A DNA stretch of 32,629 bases from Planctomycetota bacterium (GCA_003671025.1 QWPW01000036.1:1-32629); one strand, 5' to 3'; counted from the first letter of the stretch, positions 14,854 to 22,491 are shown. Translations and numbers: made by a program. Notes: generated by a model from the sequence alone, not told the origin.

Positions 14854-17155
14854 GACGAAGTCGCGCGACCATGCGCTCAACTTCGACGACGGTCGCCGCA
14901 TCTCCACCCTTGCGTTTGCGCAGAATGTCTAACGCTTGGGTGGCATGTTCGAGCGCAGCTTGACTGCGCGCGAGCGTCTCTTCGACCATCGCGCAGTTGT
15001 ACAAACTGCGTCCGATGCGATAGTCGTCGTGTGCGAGGATGGGCACAATGGTGGCCAGTGCTGCTTCGAATTCGGTGAGCGCGCGCGTGCTTTCGCCGCG
15101 CGCGAGATAGACGAACGCACGACCGTTGCGAATCGCCGCGAGTTCCGTCTCGCTGACGTCGCTCTGATTTTCCGCTCGGCTCCACGCATCATCAAACAGC
15201 GCGAGCGCTTCATCGAGTTTTCCTTGGCGACGCAAGCAACTCGCAAGATGCCGCTCCGTGAGCAACGTCAATCGATCGTCGGCACCGAGGTCGGCAATAC
15301 GAATCGCCAGCGCCTCGCGATAGGCGAACTCAGCGTCCTCGGTACGACGCTCGAGGAGGCGCAGTCGACCGATGCTGTGCAAACTCTCGGCGACTTCCAC
15401 CGCGGTGGCCTCGCCTCTTGAAGCGAGTGCGCGGCGCTCGAGCAGTGCCAGTTCGAGCGCGCGAGTCGCCAGCGGAACATCCTCAAATCCGAGATGAACC
15501 AAGCCAATGGTGTCGAGCACGCCCGCGAGGACACGAGGCTCCGTCCGTAACTCCTCCACCGCGTTCTGCTCGATCAATTCGAGAAACTGATCTACCGAAA
15601 TATCGGCCGATCCACGGCTGGTTTCGGGGTTCACGCTGCCCACCGCGTCGCGAAAACTTTGCAATGTGCGCTCGCTGCGAACGCGCTCGCGCTGAGCGTG
15701 TGCGTAGGCAAAGGCCAACGCGATTCCCGAGGCGACGATGGTGAAGAGCAGCGCAGACGCGGCGCTCGAAGCGATCCAGTGCCGGCGCACATTCTTGCGC
15801 AACACATAGGTGATGCTGTCGGCGCGCGCGATGATGGGACGCCCATCGAGAAAGCGCGTGAGATCTTCGGCCAGTGCATCGGCCGTGTCGTAGCGACGCG
15901 CGGGGTCCGGCGCGAGCAAGCGAAGCACGATGATGTCGATGTCGTGGTCGATCTTGCGATCAACATTGCGATCAACATCGCGATCAACATTGCGATCAAC
16001 ATCGCGGCGCACACGACTGGGACTCGGTGGCGCGTGTGTGGTTTTTTGCGCGACCAACTCTGCGATCGAACGCGCGCCTTCGAATGGCCGGCGTTGCGTG
16101 AGGCATTCGTAAAACACCACGCCGAGGGCGTACAGATCACAGCGCGAATCAATGGCGCTCGGATCGCCGCCGAGTTGCTCGGGCGCAGCGTAGGCAAACG
16201 TGCCGAGGAACTCGCCTGCGATCGACGCGTTGTCCGCGGCGCCGCCCGCTTCGCTCTGTTCCGTGCTGCGCGCGAGTCCGAAATCGAGAATGCGCGCGAC
16301 ACCATCCTTGTCCACGAGAATGTTGCCCGGCTTGAGGTCGCGATGAATCACGCCGCGACGATGCGCATACGCGACGGCATCGGCGATCTGATGAAAGAGC
16401 GCGATCATCGCACGGGTGGTCAGCGTGTTGTTCGCGATGAAAGTGTCGAGCCGCTCACCCTCGACATACTCCATGGCAAACCACGGCTCATTCCCGCGTG
16501 AAATGCCACTTTCATAGAGTGTGACAATCGAGCGATGGCGCAATCGTGCGACCACTTCGATCTCGCGCTCGAAGCGTTGCCGTTGTCGCTCGGTGGCGAA
16601 TCGTCCCGAGAGCAACATCTTCACTGCGCACGTGCGCCGCGTGGCCAACTGCTCCGCGAGATACACCGCGCCTTGACCGCCGCGCTGCAACTCCGCGCCG
16701 AGGCGATAGCCCTGAATCGGTTGCTCGAGAGTTTGCTCGAATGAATCGTGCGACGCTGGATTGCTCAGACGTGCCGACGCGCTTCGCTGCGCATGCGTGC
16801 CTGCATCGCCGCCGTCAGCCGTGTCGTCTGTCTTCATGAGGCGACGCGTGTCGCTCGCACGCATCGTCGCGTCAATCGCCTGGTGCTCTGGGCGAACCTC
16901 TCCGAACACTTTGAATTCGCCTAAAAACGCGTTGTCGGCGCACAGACGCTCCACGATGGCGCGACACACTAGGCACTGCTGCACATGCTCCTTGACCCCT
17001 TCAGGAACTGGCACTTCGTTGTCCACGATTGCGAGCGCGGCGAGTTCGAGCGCGTCGCGACTGCACCAACCGCAGCCAGCACCTCCACCGGTGCATGAAG
17101 CCATTGCTTCGATGCGAGTCTCGTCAGGTTGATGATCACCTTGTCCACCACTCAC
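14834..17155 (-). CDS. Membrane Ser/Thr protein kinase with N-terminal zinc motif and TPR sensor
   Basis: A 773-residue protein starting at GTG 17155, which overlaps the TGA of the sigma gene (GTGA); ATG 17104 is the alternative. Residues 57-64 are HVQQCLVC, the HxxxCxxC motif of zinc-binding anti-sigma factors, with further Cys at 21, 28 and 31. The kinase spans about 150-440: a glycine loop LQRGGQGAVYLA in which the first Gly is Gln, Lys179, catalytic HRDLKPGN (Asp273), DFG Asp291, and APEQ. A four-unit DVDR/NVDR repeat (385-400) interrupts the C-lobe. A membrane helix covers 461-483. The C-terminal 280 residues are TPR-like helical pairs, probably extracytoplasmic. The role is probably phosphorylating the neighbouring sigma factor or its targets in response to an envelope signal; this is inferred from the pairing. 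Confidence 0.85.
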   Translation of the reverse strand: MSGGQGDHQPDETRIEAMASCTGGGAGCGWCSRDALELAALAIVDNEVPVPEGVKEHVQQCLVCRAIVERLCADNAFLGEFKVFGEVRPEHQAIDATMRASDTRRLMKTDDTADGGDAGTHAQRSASARLSNPASHDSFEQTLEQPIQGYRLGAELQRGGQGAVYLAEQLATRRTCAVKMLLSGRFATERQRQRFEREIEVVARLRHRSIVTLYESGISRGNEPWFAMEYVEGERLDTFIANNTLTTRAMIALFHQIADAVAYAHRRGVIHRDLKPGNILVDKDGVARILDFGLARSTEQSEAGGAADNASIAGEFLGTFAYAAPEQLGGDPSAIDSRCDLYALGVVFYECLTQRRPFEGARSIAELVAQKTTHAPPSPSRVRRDVDRNVDRDVDRNVDRKIDHDIDIIVLRLLAPDPARRYDTADALAEDLTRFLDGRPIIARADSITYVLRKNVRRHWIASSAASALLFTIVASGIALAFAYAHAQRERVRSERTLQSFRDAVGSVNPETSRGSADISVDQFLELIEQNAVEELRTEPRVLAGVLDTIGLVHLGFEDVPLATRALELALLERRALASRGEATAVEVAESLHSIGRLRLLERRTEDAEFAYREALAIRIADLGADDRLTLLTERHLASCLRRQGKLDEALALFDDAWSRAENQSDVSETELAAIRNGRAFVYLARGESTRALTEFEAALATIVPILAHDDYRIGRSLYNCAMVEETLARSQAALEHATQALDILRKRKGGDAATVVEVERMVARLRLSGGGG
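15956..16003 (-). repeat. Four tandem 12-bp units inside the kinase gene
   Basis: GCGATCAACATT and GCGATCAACATC alternate twice each, giving a 24-bp higher-order period. On the coding strand they encode DVDR-NVDR-DVDR-NVDR. All units are in frame, so gain or loss of copies would change the kinase C-lobe length without a frameshift. Confidence 0.9.
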
Positions 17156-17799
17156 GCGTCGATTCCAGCGGAGGGACGCGGTCCCTTCGCATCCCAATCG
17201 CCGGGCGTTTCTTCGTACTCGCTCTCGAGACGAATGACGATTTCGCGAAGCTTGGCGGCAACACGACTCTTGGCGAGATAGACATCGTGCGCGGACATTT
17301 CCAATTCACTGGCCACCGCCGCAGTCGAAAGTCCGTGATAGACCAACATCTCAAATGCTCTGACTGTTTTAGGATCGGTCTTCGATCGCGTGCGCAATTC
17401 CTCGAGCGCTTCTTGCAACAACGCTAATCGTCGCTGTGTGTCGTAGGCTTGATCGACGGATTTCTCGTCGTCGAGATTTACGATGCCGCTCTCGCCGCGT
17501 TCGATGCGTGCCGTGCCCGTGCGTCGACGCGCATCCAACATGCGATAGCGCGCAATGGTCACCAACCATGCGCCGAGTCGGCCGCGGGTGCGATCGTATT
17601 TTCCATCGCGATATTCTTCGACGAAGCGCACGATGGTCTCTTGCGCGATCTCCATCGCTTCGCTTTCGCGCACGCCACAATTGCGAACAAAGCCCACGAG
17701 AATAGGCCGATAGCGACGATCGAATGCTTCCCATGCGGCGGCGTTGCGAGGGTCAAACAACCCGATCAGAAGCGCCGTCGTGGTGCGGTCGAGATTCAT
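17152..17799 (-). CDS. ECF-type RNA polymerase sigma factor
   Basis: A 215-residue sigma-70 family protein with regions 2 and 4 only. Region 2 is residues about 18-92 (AWEAFDRRYRPILVGFVRN, then EIAQETIVRFVEEYRDGKYD, then GAWLVTIARYRMLDARRR). Region 4 is about 130-195 (AFEMLVYHGLSTAAVASELEMSAHDVYLAKSRVAAKLRE), with a helix-turn-helix. The C-terminal 20 residues are Pro/Gly-rich. It begins 44 bp after the hscA stop and its stop overlaps the kinase start. ECF factors paired with Ser/Thr kinases are typical of Planctomycetes, where the kinase replaces or supplements a classical anti-sigma factor. A TAGCAT box lies seven bases upstream of the ATG, so it may also have its own leaderless transcript. 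Confidence 0.9.
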   Translation of the reverse strand: MNLDRTTTALLIGLFDPRNAAAWEAFDRRYRPILVGFVRNCGVRESEAMEIAQETIVRFVEEYRDGKYDRTRGRLGAWLVTIARYRMLDARRRTGTARIERGESGIVNLDDEKSVDQAYDTQRRLALLQEALEELRTRSKTDPKTVRAFEMLVYHGLSTAAVASELEMSAHDVYLAKSRVAAKLREIVIRLESEYEETPGDWDAKGPRPSAGIDA

Positions 17800-17806
17800 A
17801 AATCGA

Positions 17807-17812
17807 ATGCTA
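17807..17812 (-). promoter_or_regulatory. TANNNT box before the ECF sigma gene
   Basis: TAGCAT, then seven bases, then ATG at 17799, with no Shine-Dalgarno. It lies in the 44-bp gap after hscA and would allow sigma-kinase expression apart from hscA. Confidence 0.35.
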
Positions 17813-17843
17813 CCACGGACCTTGCGGCGCCCGCACCCGTCGC

Positions 17844-19733
17844 TCAGCGCCGCAGCGTCTGCGCGATCGCAACTTCATGGACATGCATCGACAAGCGATC
17901 GAGCGCCTCTTTCGCGCGGTGCAGCGCGTCCGCATCCACCGCGCGAGGATTGATCGCGGCCGCGTTGCAACCGGCGCGCACCGCTTCCATCGCGGCCTCG
18001 AGTTCGCTCACGTAACTCGATTCGAGCAATGTGCGCACGCGTTCGAGCGCTTCGCCGATCCACTTGAGATCAAGCTCTGCGTGGACGCGGAGATCAATCA
18101 CGCGATGAACCGTCATGTCCGCGCGGGCGTGTTCGACACTCTCGCGCTCCATGCGCTCAACTTCACTGCGCGTCAATCCGTAACTGGGAATGATCTGAAT
18201 CGAAGCTTCTGTTCCGCTGCGACGCTCGCGCGCGGTGACGCACAGCACCGCATTTTGATCGACGAGAAACGACACATCAATCTGCGGGATTCCTGCGGGC
18301 ATGGGCGGAATCCCCCGTAAATCAAAGACTCCCAACGAACGACAGTCCACCGCGAGTTCGCGTTCGCCTTGCACGACATGGATGCGCACGCTTGTCGATC
18401 CATCTTTTGAGGTGGAGAAATTTTCATGCGCACGCGCGGGAATCGGACTGTTGCGCATCACCAACTTGGCCACCGCGCCGCCGAGCGTTTCGATGCCCAA
18501 CGAGAGCGGCATGACATCAAGCAACAACAGATCGCGACGCGAACCCGCCACAATCGCGGCTTGCACGGCGGCACCGAGCGCCACCACTCGATCAGGATCA
18601 AGCGCGGTGTAGGCGTCGCGACCAAAGAACTCCGCAACGGCAGAACGCACACACGCCAGTCGAGTGGAGCCACCGACTAACACGACGCGATCAATCTCGG
18701 CGAGCGATGTGCTCGCGTCCTTGAGCGCGCGCGCGCACAACTCAATCGTGCGTGCAACCAACGGCGCGCAACACGCATCGAGTTCGCCCTGCGTGAGCGA
18801 AAACTCGCGATTTCCCGCGGCGAGAGCAACATTCACGCTGGTATGCGTCACCGTGGCCAGTGCGACTTTGGATTGTTCCGCCGCCTCCACCAGCGTGGCG
18901 CGATCAGCAGAAGTTTGCGCGAGCGTGGCATCGCTCGCCATCCATAACCCGGCGATGGCGCGATCGATGTCATCTCCGCCAAGCGCAGTGTCACCCGCCG
19001 TCGCGAGCACATGAAAGCAATCGGCGCCGGTTCCCACTTGTTCGGAAGGAACGATGTCGAGCACGGTGACGTCAAATGTTCCACCACCGAGGTCGTACAC
19101 CGCGATGCGTTCGGCGCGACGCGACTGACCTAGTCCATAGGCGAGCGCCGCCGCGGTCGGTTCGTTGACCACACGCACCGCGTCGAGTCCTGCCAAGCGC
19201 GCCGCATCGCGTGTCGCTTGACGTTGCGCATCATCGAAGTACGCAGGCACGGTGATGACCGCGCGCGTGACGGTGGTGCCCAGATCCGCTTGCGCCATCG
19301 CGCGCAACTCACGCAACACTTCGGCGGCAACTTCTTGCGGCGTGATGATCTTCTCGCCGACGACAAAGGCTGCGATGGCGCGCGGTCCTTCTGTGAGCGG
19401 TACTGCGAAACTCTGGGCAAACACGGCAGTTTCCGCGGCAGAACGCCCCATCAACCGCTTGGCGCTGGCGATGGTTTCGAGCGGATGTTGTGCGCGTTGC
19501 GCGCGCGGGCGCTCGCCGACGGTGATCACGCCGTCCGCTGCAAAGCGCACCACCGAGGGAACGATCGCGCCCAGCGCTCCACCACCAAGAATGCGCGGAC
19601 CAGAATCAAAGCAGTACGCGACCAATGAGTTGGTCGTGCCCAAGTCGATACCCACGATGGGGTCAAGGATCTGCTCGCGGAGTTCGCGGTTAGGACGCTG
19701 ATTTGGACTGGACTGGTTCTCGCGCTGCGACAT
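17844..19733 (-). CDS. hscA: Hsp70-family chaperone HscA
   Basis: A 629-residue Hsp70 protein. ATPase motifs: VGIDLGTTNSLVA near residue 27, AYFDDAQRQATRDAARLAGL, VVNEPTAAALAYG, YDLGGGTFDVTVL, and LVGGSTRLACVR. The substrate domain follows the HscA pattern more closely than DnaK: FSTSKDGSTSVRIHVVQGER, then DCRSLGVFDLRGIPPMPAG, then ASIQIIPSYGLTRSEVERM. HscA helps deliver Fe-S clusters from the scaffold IscU together with HscB, but no isc gene or hscB lies here. The start at 19733 was chosen because the conserved N-terminus follows at a normal distance and a TACTAT box lies nine bases upstream; the in-frame start at 19796 is unsupported. It leads a leftward run of hscA, sigma and kinase genes. 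Confidence 0.85.
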   Translation of the reverse strand: MSQRENQSSPNQRPNRELREQILDPIVGIDLGTTNSLVAYCFDSGPRILGGGALGAIVPSVVRFAADGVITVGERPRAQRAQHPLETIASAKRLMGRSAAETAVFAQSFAVPLTEGPRAIAAFVVGEKIITPQEVAAEVLRELRAMAQADLGTTVTRAVITVPAYFDDAQRQATRDAARLAGLDAVRVVNEPTAAALAYGLGQSRRAERIAVYDLGGGTFDVTVLDIVPSEQVGTGADCFHVLATAGDTALGGDDIDRAIAGLWMASDATLAQTSADRATLVEAAEQSKVALATVTHTSVNVALAAGNREFSLTQGELDACCAPLVARTIELCARALKDASTSLAEIDRVVLVGGSTRLACVRSAVAEFFGRDAYTALDPDRVVALGAAVQAAIVAGSRRDLLLLDVMPLSLGIETLGGAVAKLVMRNSPIPARAHENFSTSKDGSTSVRIHVVQGERELAVDCRSLGVFDLRGIPPMPAGIPQIDVSFLVDQNAVLCVTARERRSGTEASIQIIPSYGLTRSEVERMERESVEHARADMTVHRVIDLRVHAELDLKWIGEALERVRTLLESSYVSELEAAMEAVRAGCNAAAINPRAVDADALHRAKEALDRLSMHVHEVAIAQTLRR

Positions 19734-19742
19734 CGGGTCGCG

Positions 19743-19772
19743 ATAGTACGGGAGCATCGGCGATGAGGTCAC
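19743..19772 (-). promoter_or_regulatory. Candidate promoter of hscA
   Basis: On the minus strand GTGACC (19772-19767) and TACTAT (19748-19743) are 18 bases apart, each 4 of 6 to consensus. Nine bases separate the -10 from the ATG, suggesting a leaderless or near-leaderless mRNA. It lies just downstream of a strong terminator, as expected for a new transcript. Confidence 0.4.
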
Positions 19773-19783
19773 CCGCCAAACAA

Positions 19784-19810
19784 GCGCGCCCCGCATTGAG
19801 CGGGGCGCGC
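19784..19810 (-). terminator. Intrinsic terminator-like hairpin upstream of hscA
   Basis: GCGCGCCCCGC and GCGGGGCGCGC form a perfect 11-bp stem with the loop ATTGA. On the minus strand it is followed by TTGTTTGG, a weak U-tract, so it probably ends leftward transcripts from the small ORF at 20454. Rightward from here, 19811-19971 holds one more inverted repeat (19907-19931, 11-bp stem with a mismatch, 3-base loop) and no gene. Confidence 0.7.
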
Positions 19811-20061
19811 GGGAATACGTAAGCGTTTGTGCTGCTCGAGTCGGCAGCGCTGCGTGAAAAGCTCAAGAGCGACCGAAATCTCATTCGTCTATCAGAGTGC
19901 GCTGCGCAGTTGGAGCGTTGCGCCTCAACTGGCTGCCGTGCCATCGAATTCGGTCGCGCCGGTCACCCTCGTCACGCGAGCGGCAACGCTTCGTCCAAAA
20001 CTTCTTGACCGTCCTGCTCGAGCAACGCAACGATTTCCGCGTCTGTACTCGCTTCCGCGGC

Positions 20062-20454
20062 TTAAGCCTCTTCGCGCGCTTCGCAATTCGACACGCGCCC
20101 AGCACAGAGGGCAGCCAGGATGTTGCGCAGAGTGTCGGGATCCGTCTCCGCCGCGCGAAGGTCGTCAATGTGGATCGGATCTCTGTGCGCCGCATGCGCG
20201 GACGACTGCTCCAAGTGCGCGATACTCCGCAGTAATCGAAGGCGAGCCCTCTGCTTGCTCTGTGTTGCCTCCGCGAGCACTTGCGCAAAATGCCCGCCAA
20301 TCGCAGGCTCGACGCGGAGCGTGAGTGTTGGTCGAGTGCGATCCGCGGCAACCAGTTCGGAATCGATGTTTGCCACTTCGAGCGAACCATCGGCCGAAGG
20401 TGCGGCGTCAACTGGGCTGTGCGTTAGGGCGAAAGTGGTTGGTGTTTGGGTCAT
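20062..20454 (-). CDS. Small unknown protein; frame continues past an in-frame TAA
   Basis: A 130-residue protein with no recognised family. It is rich in Ala, Asp, Glu and Arg, predicted mostly helical after residue 50 (RLRLLRSIAHLEQSSAHAAH, DPDTLRNILAALC), with no signal peptide. A GGAG Shine-Dalgarno lies nine bases before the ATG. The ORF ends AREEA-TAA. Hand translation in the same frame continues AAEASTDAEIVALLEQDGQE and so on to a TGA at 19972-19974, with the same acidic, helical character. The TAA could be a GAA-to-TAA nonsense change, an assembly error or a readthrough site; the full frame would be 160 residues. Inverted repeats lie directly upstream of the Shine-Dalgarno. Other frames here are Arg-rich shadows. 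Confidence 0.5.
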   Translation of the reverse strand: MTQTPTTFALTHSPVDAAPSADGSLEVANIDSELVAADRTRPTLTLRVEPAIGGHFAQVLAEATQSKQRARLRLLRSIAHLEQSSAHAAHRDPIHIDDLRAAETDPDTLRNILAALCAGRVSNCEAREEA

Positions 20455-20473
20455 GAATGAGACTCCAATCAGG

Positions 20474-20616
20474 AACCGTCAGAAACCAGTCTTGGGTGGC
20501 ACTGGTCGAAGCGTCGTCTTCGAGAGAAGAGTGGGTGACGCTTGCTTGGTGTTCTGGGCAAACTGCCCGATGCACCTCTTGACGGTTATCAAGTTCTTCT
20601 CGCTGAACGATCAGCG
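20474..20616. ncRNA. Candidate structured RNA: four-way junction plus hairpin
   Basis: AACCGTCA (20474-20481) pairs with TGACGGTT (20580-20587), closing a junction with three arms. Arm 1: ACCAGT/ACTGGT (20485-20490, 20501-20506). Arm 2: AAGCGTC/GACGCTT (20509-20515, 20537-20543) topped by TCTTC/GAAGA with loop GAGA. Arm 3: GGTG/CACC (20548-20551, 20573-20576) and GGGC/GCCC (20556-20559, 20565-20568). Linkers are only 2-4 bases. A fifth stem, CGCTGA-ACGA-TCAGCG, follows at 20601-20616. The GAGA loop is a GNRA tetraloop only on the plus strand. If transcribed leftward instead, the element would sit 8 bases 5' of the Shine-Dalgarno of the gene starting at 20454, a riboswitch-like place. No known RNA family was recognised. 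Confidence 0.4.
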
Positions 20617-20644
20617 ATTCGTGTTATTCATTAGGGAGAACTCA

Positions 20645-21112
20645 CCATCTTCAATGTCCTTTCAAAAAAAATCTCATGCGCAAGATGGATTCGCATTTCG
20701 GGCGCATCGGCCGAAGCTCCACCTGCTCCCAACACCGCCTGCGTAGGCAAAAGGGAAGCAGCTGGGGATGTTTCCAATGGAAAAGCGCCCGTGCAGAGGC
20801 AACGCACGGGCACTCGGAGAGTTTCGAAGTTCTGAACTCGCGCACCTTCGAACGCGAGATGCGACGGCGCACGCTTGGTTGACGGACGGGAGTCCTCGGC
20901 CGGCCAGCCAAAGACCCCCGTCAGTCGGCGTGGCATTCACGTCTGCGTCCTTGCAGTGCGAATCCGCGCCCCGGGTTGCGGTCCATCGCAACACGCGCAC
21001 GCCTTTCCTCCGCGCGACACCACTCGTAAGAGCCAGTCCCGCGCCGGAGGTTGTTCGGTCGGAGTCGCGTTCCTTGCGACTCGTGCGGAGCGTCATGCAT
21101 TCCGCAGAGAAA
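20645..21112. other. Gene-free stretch dense in inverted repeats, possible ncRNA
   Basis: No reading frame here looks like protein. Visible stems: CCATCTT/AAGATGG (20645-20651, 20682-20688) and ATGCGC/GCGCAT (20676-20681, 20702-20707), which together would make a pseudoknot; GCCCGTGC/GCACGGGC (20787-20794, 20804-20811); a 10-bp stem with one mismatch (20885-20894, 20913-20922); GTGCG/CGCAC enclosing GTTGCG/CGCAAC (20956-21000); a long hairpin at 21007-21050 with an inner CTC-GTAA-GAG cap (GNRA on the plus strand); GAGTCGC/GCGACTC (21062-21082); and TGCGGA/TCCGCA (21084-21106). An A8 run at 20664-20671 is a T8 tract on the minus strand after the ATGCGC/GCGCAT stem, so a leftward terminator there is possible. 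21113-21247 holds nothing clear. Confidence 0.35.
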
Positions 21113-21247
21113 GAATCCATCGCCGCGCGTCCCTCTTTCACTGAAACGCCATGATTTCTCGGGATGTGACGCGCGTGCATGACAACGGGGTCTTCACCGC
21201 CGATTGGCCTGCGCGTTGGGGGGTGCGAGTTTCAGTACGGCGCCGAC

Positions 21248-21742
21248 TCAACGCGTGCGCGGACCAGCGTTGGGTTGCGCGTCAAGCACCGCATCGAATT
21301 GGCGCATCGAAATCTTGCGACACCACTGCAAGAGCGGCGTCAACCCAGGATCGCCGCCGCGCACATCAAACTCGTAGTGCTTGCCGTAGGTGGCAATGTT
21401 CAGTTTGTTGTGATCGCCCGTTTCCCCGACGCTCGCCCCACGCGACGCAAACTCGGTGGCGCGCACGAGCGACTCGAACTGTTGCAAGTCTTCGCTCGAG
21501 AGAGGCGTATCAAATGTCGTCGCGCGAATGGTCGCGTTCATGCCGCCGCCAGAATGAAACTCACCATCGGTCGTCACGTGGAAGTACGAAGTCTTGTCGC
21601 GCGCTTCGTTGCTCCAGAAGTAAGTCAGCTCAAGCCCACTGGTGCGATCGACTCGCGTTGAAATCGTTGCGCATGCGCCGAGCACGCACGAGAACGCGGC
21701 AGTGAGCAACAGCGGCGCGACCAATGAACGCGCGCGATTCAC
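21248..21742 (-). CDS. Predicted lipoprotein of unknown function
   Basis: A 164-residue protein. The N-terminus is a lipoprotein signal: MNRAR, a hydrophobic run, then a lipobox VLGAC with Cys at residue 24. The mature part is a small alpha/beta domain (YFHVTTDGEFHSGGG, then LSSEDLQQFESLVRATEF, then FDVRGGDPGLTPLLQWCRKI). No family was recognised. Its ATG overlaps the stop of the upstream lipoprotein gene (ATGA), so the two are translationally coupled. The order of a DG-containing strand, helix and second strand is similar in the partner, suggesting distant paralogues. Confidence 0.7.
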   Translation of the reverse strand: MNRARSLVAPLLLTAAFSCVLGACATISTRVDRTSGLELTYFWSNEARDKTSYFHVTTDGEFHSGGGMNATIRATTFDTPLSSEDLQQFESLVRATEFASRGASVGETGDHNKLNIATYGKHYEFDVRGGDPGLTPLLQWCRKISMRQFDAVLDAQPNAGPRTR

Positions 21743-22485
21743 TGCGTCCCACTCGGTTTGTTCTTGATGGCGTTGGACTTGTTGACATCCGCTGCGGGAG
21801 TCGTCAGTGGCGCAGTGAACCGCGCATAAGGATCGGGACCAAGATCATGTCGAATCGGTAACTCCGCCGTCTCGGCCAACGCTTCATCGCTCGACCACGC
21901 GAGTGACGCGATCGATCGAATCACGCTGCGAATCGCCTGCTCATCGTCGCCGCCGGGTTTATAGAAACGCACGAAACCGAAGCGCTTTCCATCCGCGTGA
22001 ACCATCAACGTCGCTAGCACTTCGCCCGCACTGGGCTCGATGAGTTGCACATTGCCGCGCGTATCGGCCAACGCAGGATCGACAAATCCTGCGGCGCTCA
22101 GGGTGAGCCACACGTCAACCATTTGCTCGCGCGCGAGCCGACGTACGCGTGCGGGACGCAGTCCTTCCGGCGGCACACGATCGCTCTCGCCATGAAGCGA
22201 GCCGTCAGGAAACACGATGAATCGCGCGGCGCGTTCTTCGACTTTCGCGCGCTCACCGACACCGCGGCCAGGAGTGACATTGATTTCAATCGCAAGGTCA
22301 GCAGGCACGCGTCCGGCGGGATCGCTCACAGAAGCAGTTGCCGGCGGCGGCGTTGTTGCGCAACCGATGAACACGTTTGACGCGCCCATCGCCGTCATCA
22401 TGATGGCGAGCATCGACCGCAGTGTTGGTTGCGTGATCACGACCGCGCCGCGCATCCGACCGTCGACATCGCTGCGTTGATTCAT
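21739..22485 (-). CDS. Predicted lipoprotein of unknown function, paired with the next gene
   Basis: A 248-residue protein. A hydrophobic segment (about residues 25-40) ends in a lipobox-like FIGC, followed by a Thr/Pro/Ala linker. The signal has an unusually long N-region, so a later start (ATG 22455) is possible. The mature domain contains ARFIVFPDGSLHGESDRVPP, a helix REQMVDVWLTLSAAGFVDP, and VHADGKRFGFVRFYKPGGDD, with a Lys/Asn-rich tail. Start 22485 is supported by TACCTT six bases upstream and the lack of a Shine-Dalgarno. No family was recognised; membrane attachment is inferred from the Cys. Confidence 0.65.
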   Translation of the reverse strand: MNQRSDVDGRMRGAVVITQPTLRSMLAIMMTAMGASNVFIGCATTPPPATASVSDPAGRVPADLAIEINVTPGRGVGERAKVEERAARFIVFPDGSLHGESDRVPPEGLRPARVRRLAREQMVDVWLTLSAAGFVDPALADTRGNVQLIEPSAGEVLATLMVHADGKRFGFVRFYKPGGDDEQAIRSVIRSIASLAWSSDEALAETAELPIRHDLGPDPYARFTAPLTTPAADVNKSNAIKNKPSGTQ

Positions 22486-22491
22486 GGCGGA

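Noticed and set aside
20735-20770. Glycine riboswitch or SRP RNA (GGCAAAAGGGAAGCAGC)
   Set aside because: Only a short stretch resembles either consensus; the paired P1 strands and the conserved GGAA loop context are missing.
21000-21020. RNase P RNA (GAGGAAAGG on the minus strand)
   Set aside because: Only part of the GAGGAAAGTCC block is present and the partner ACAGAA region was not found.
20674-21180. 168-codon minus-strand ORF and other frames in the gene-free region
   Set aside because: Composition is unlike the real genes here (Arg, Ser, Cys rich), there is no Shine-Dalgarno or TANNNT box, and it crosses many strong stems.
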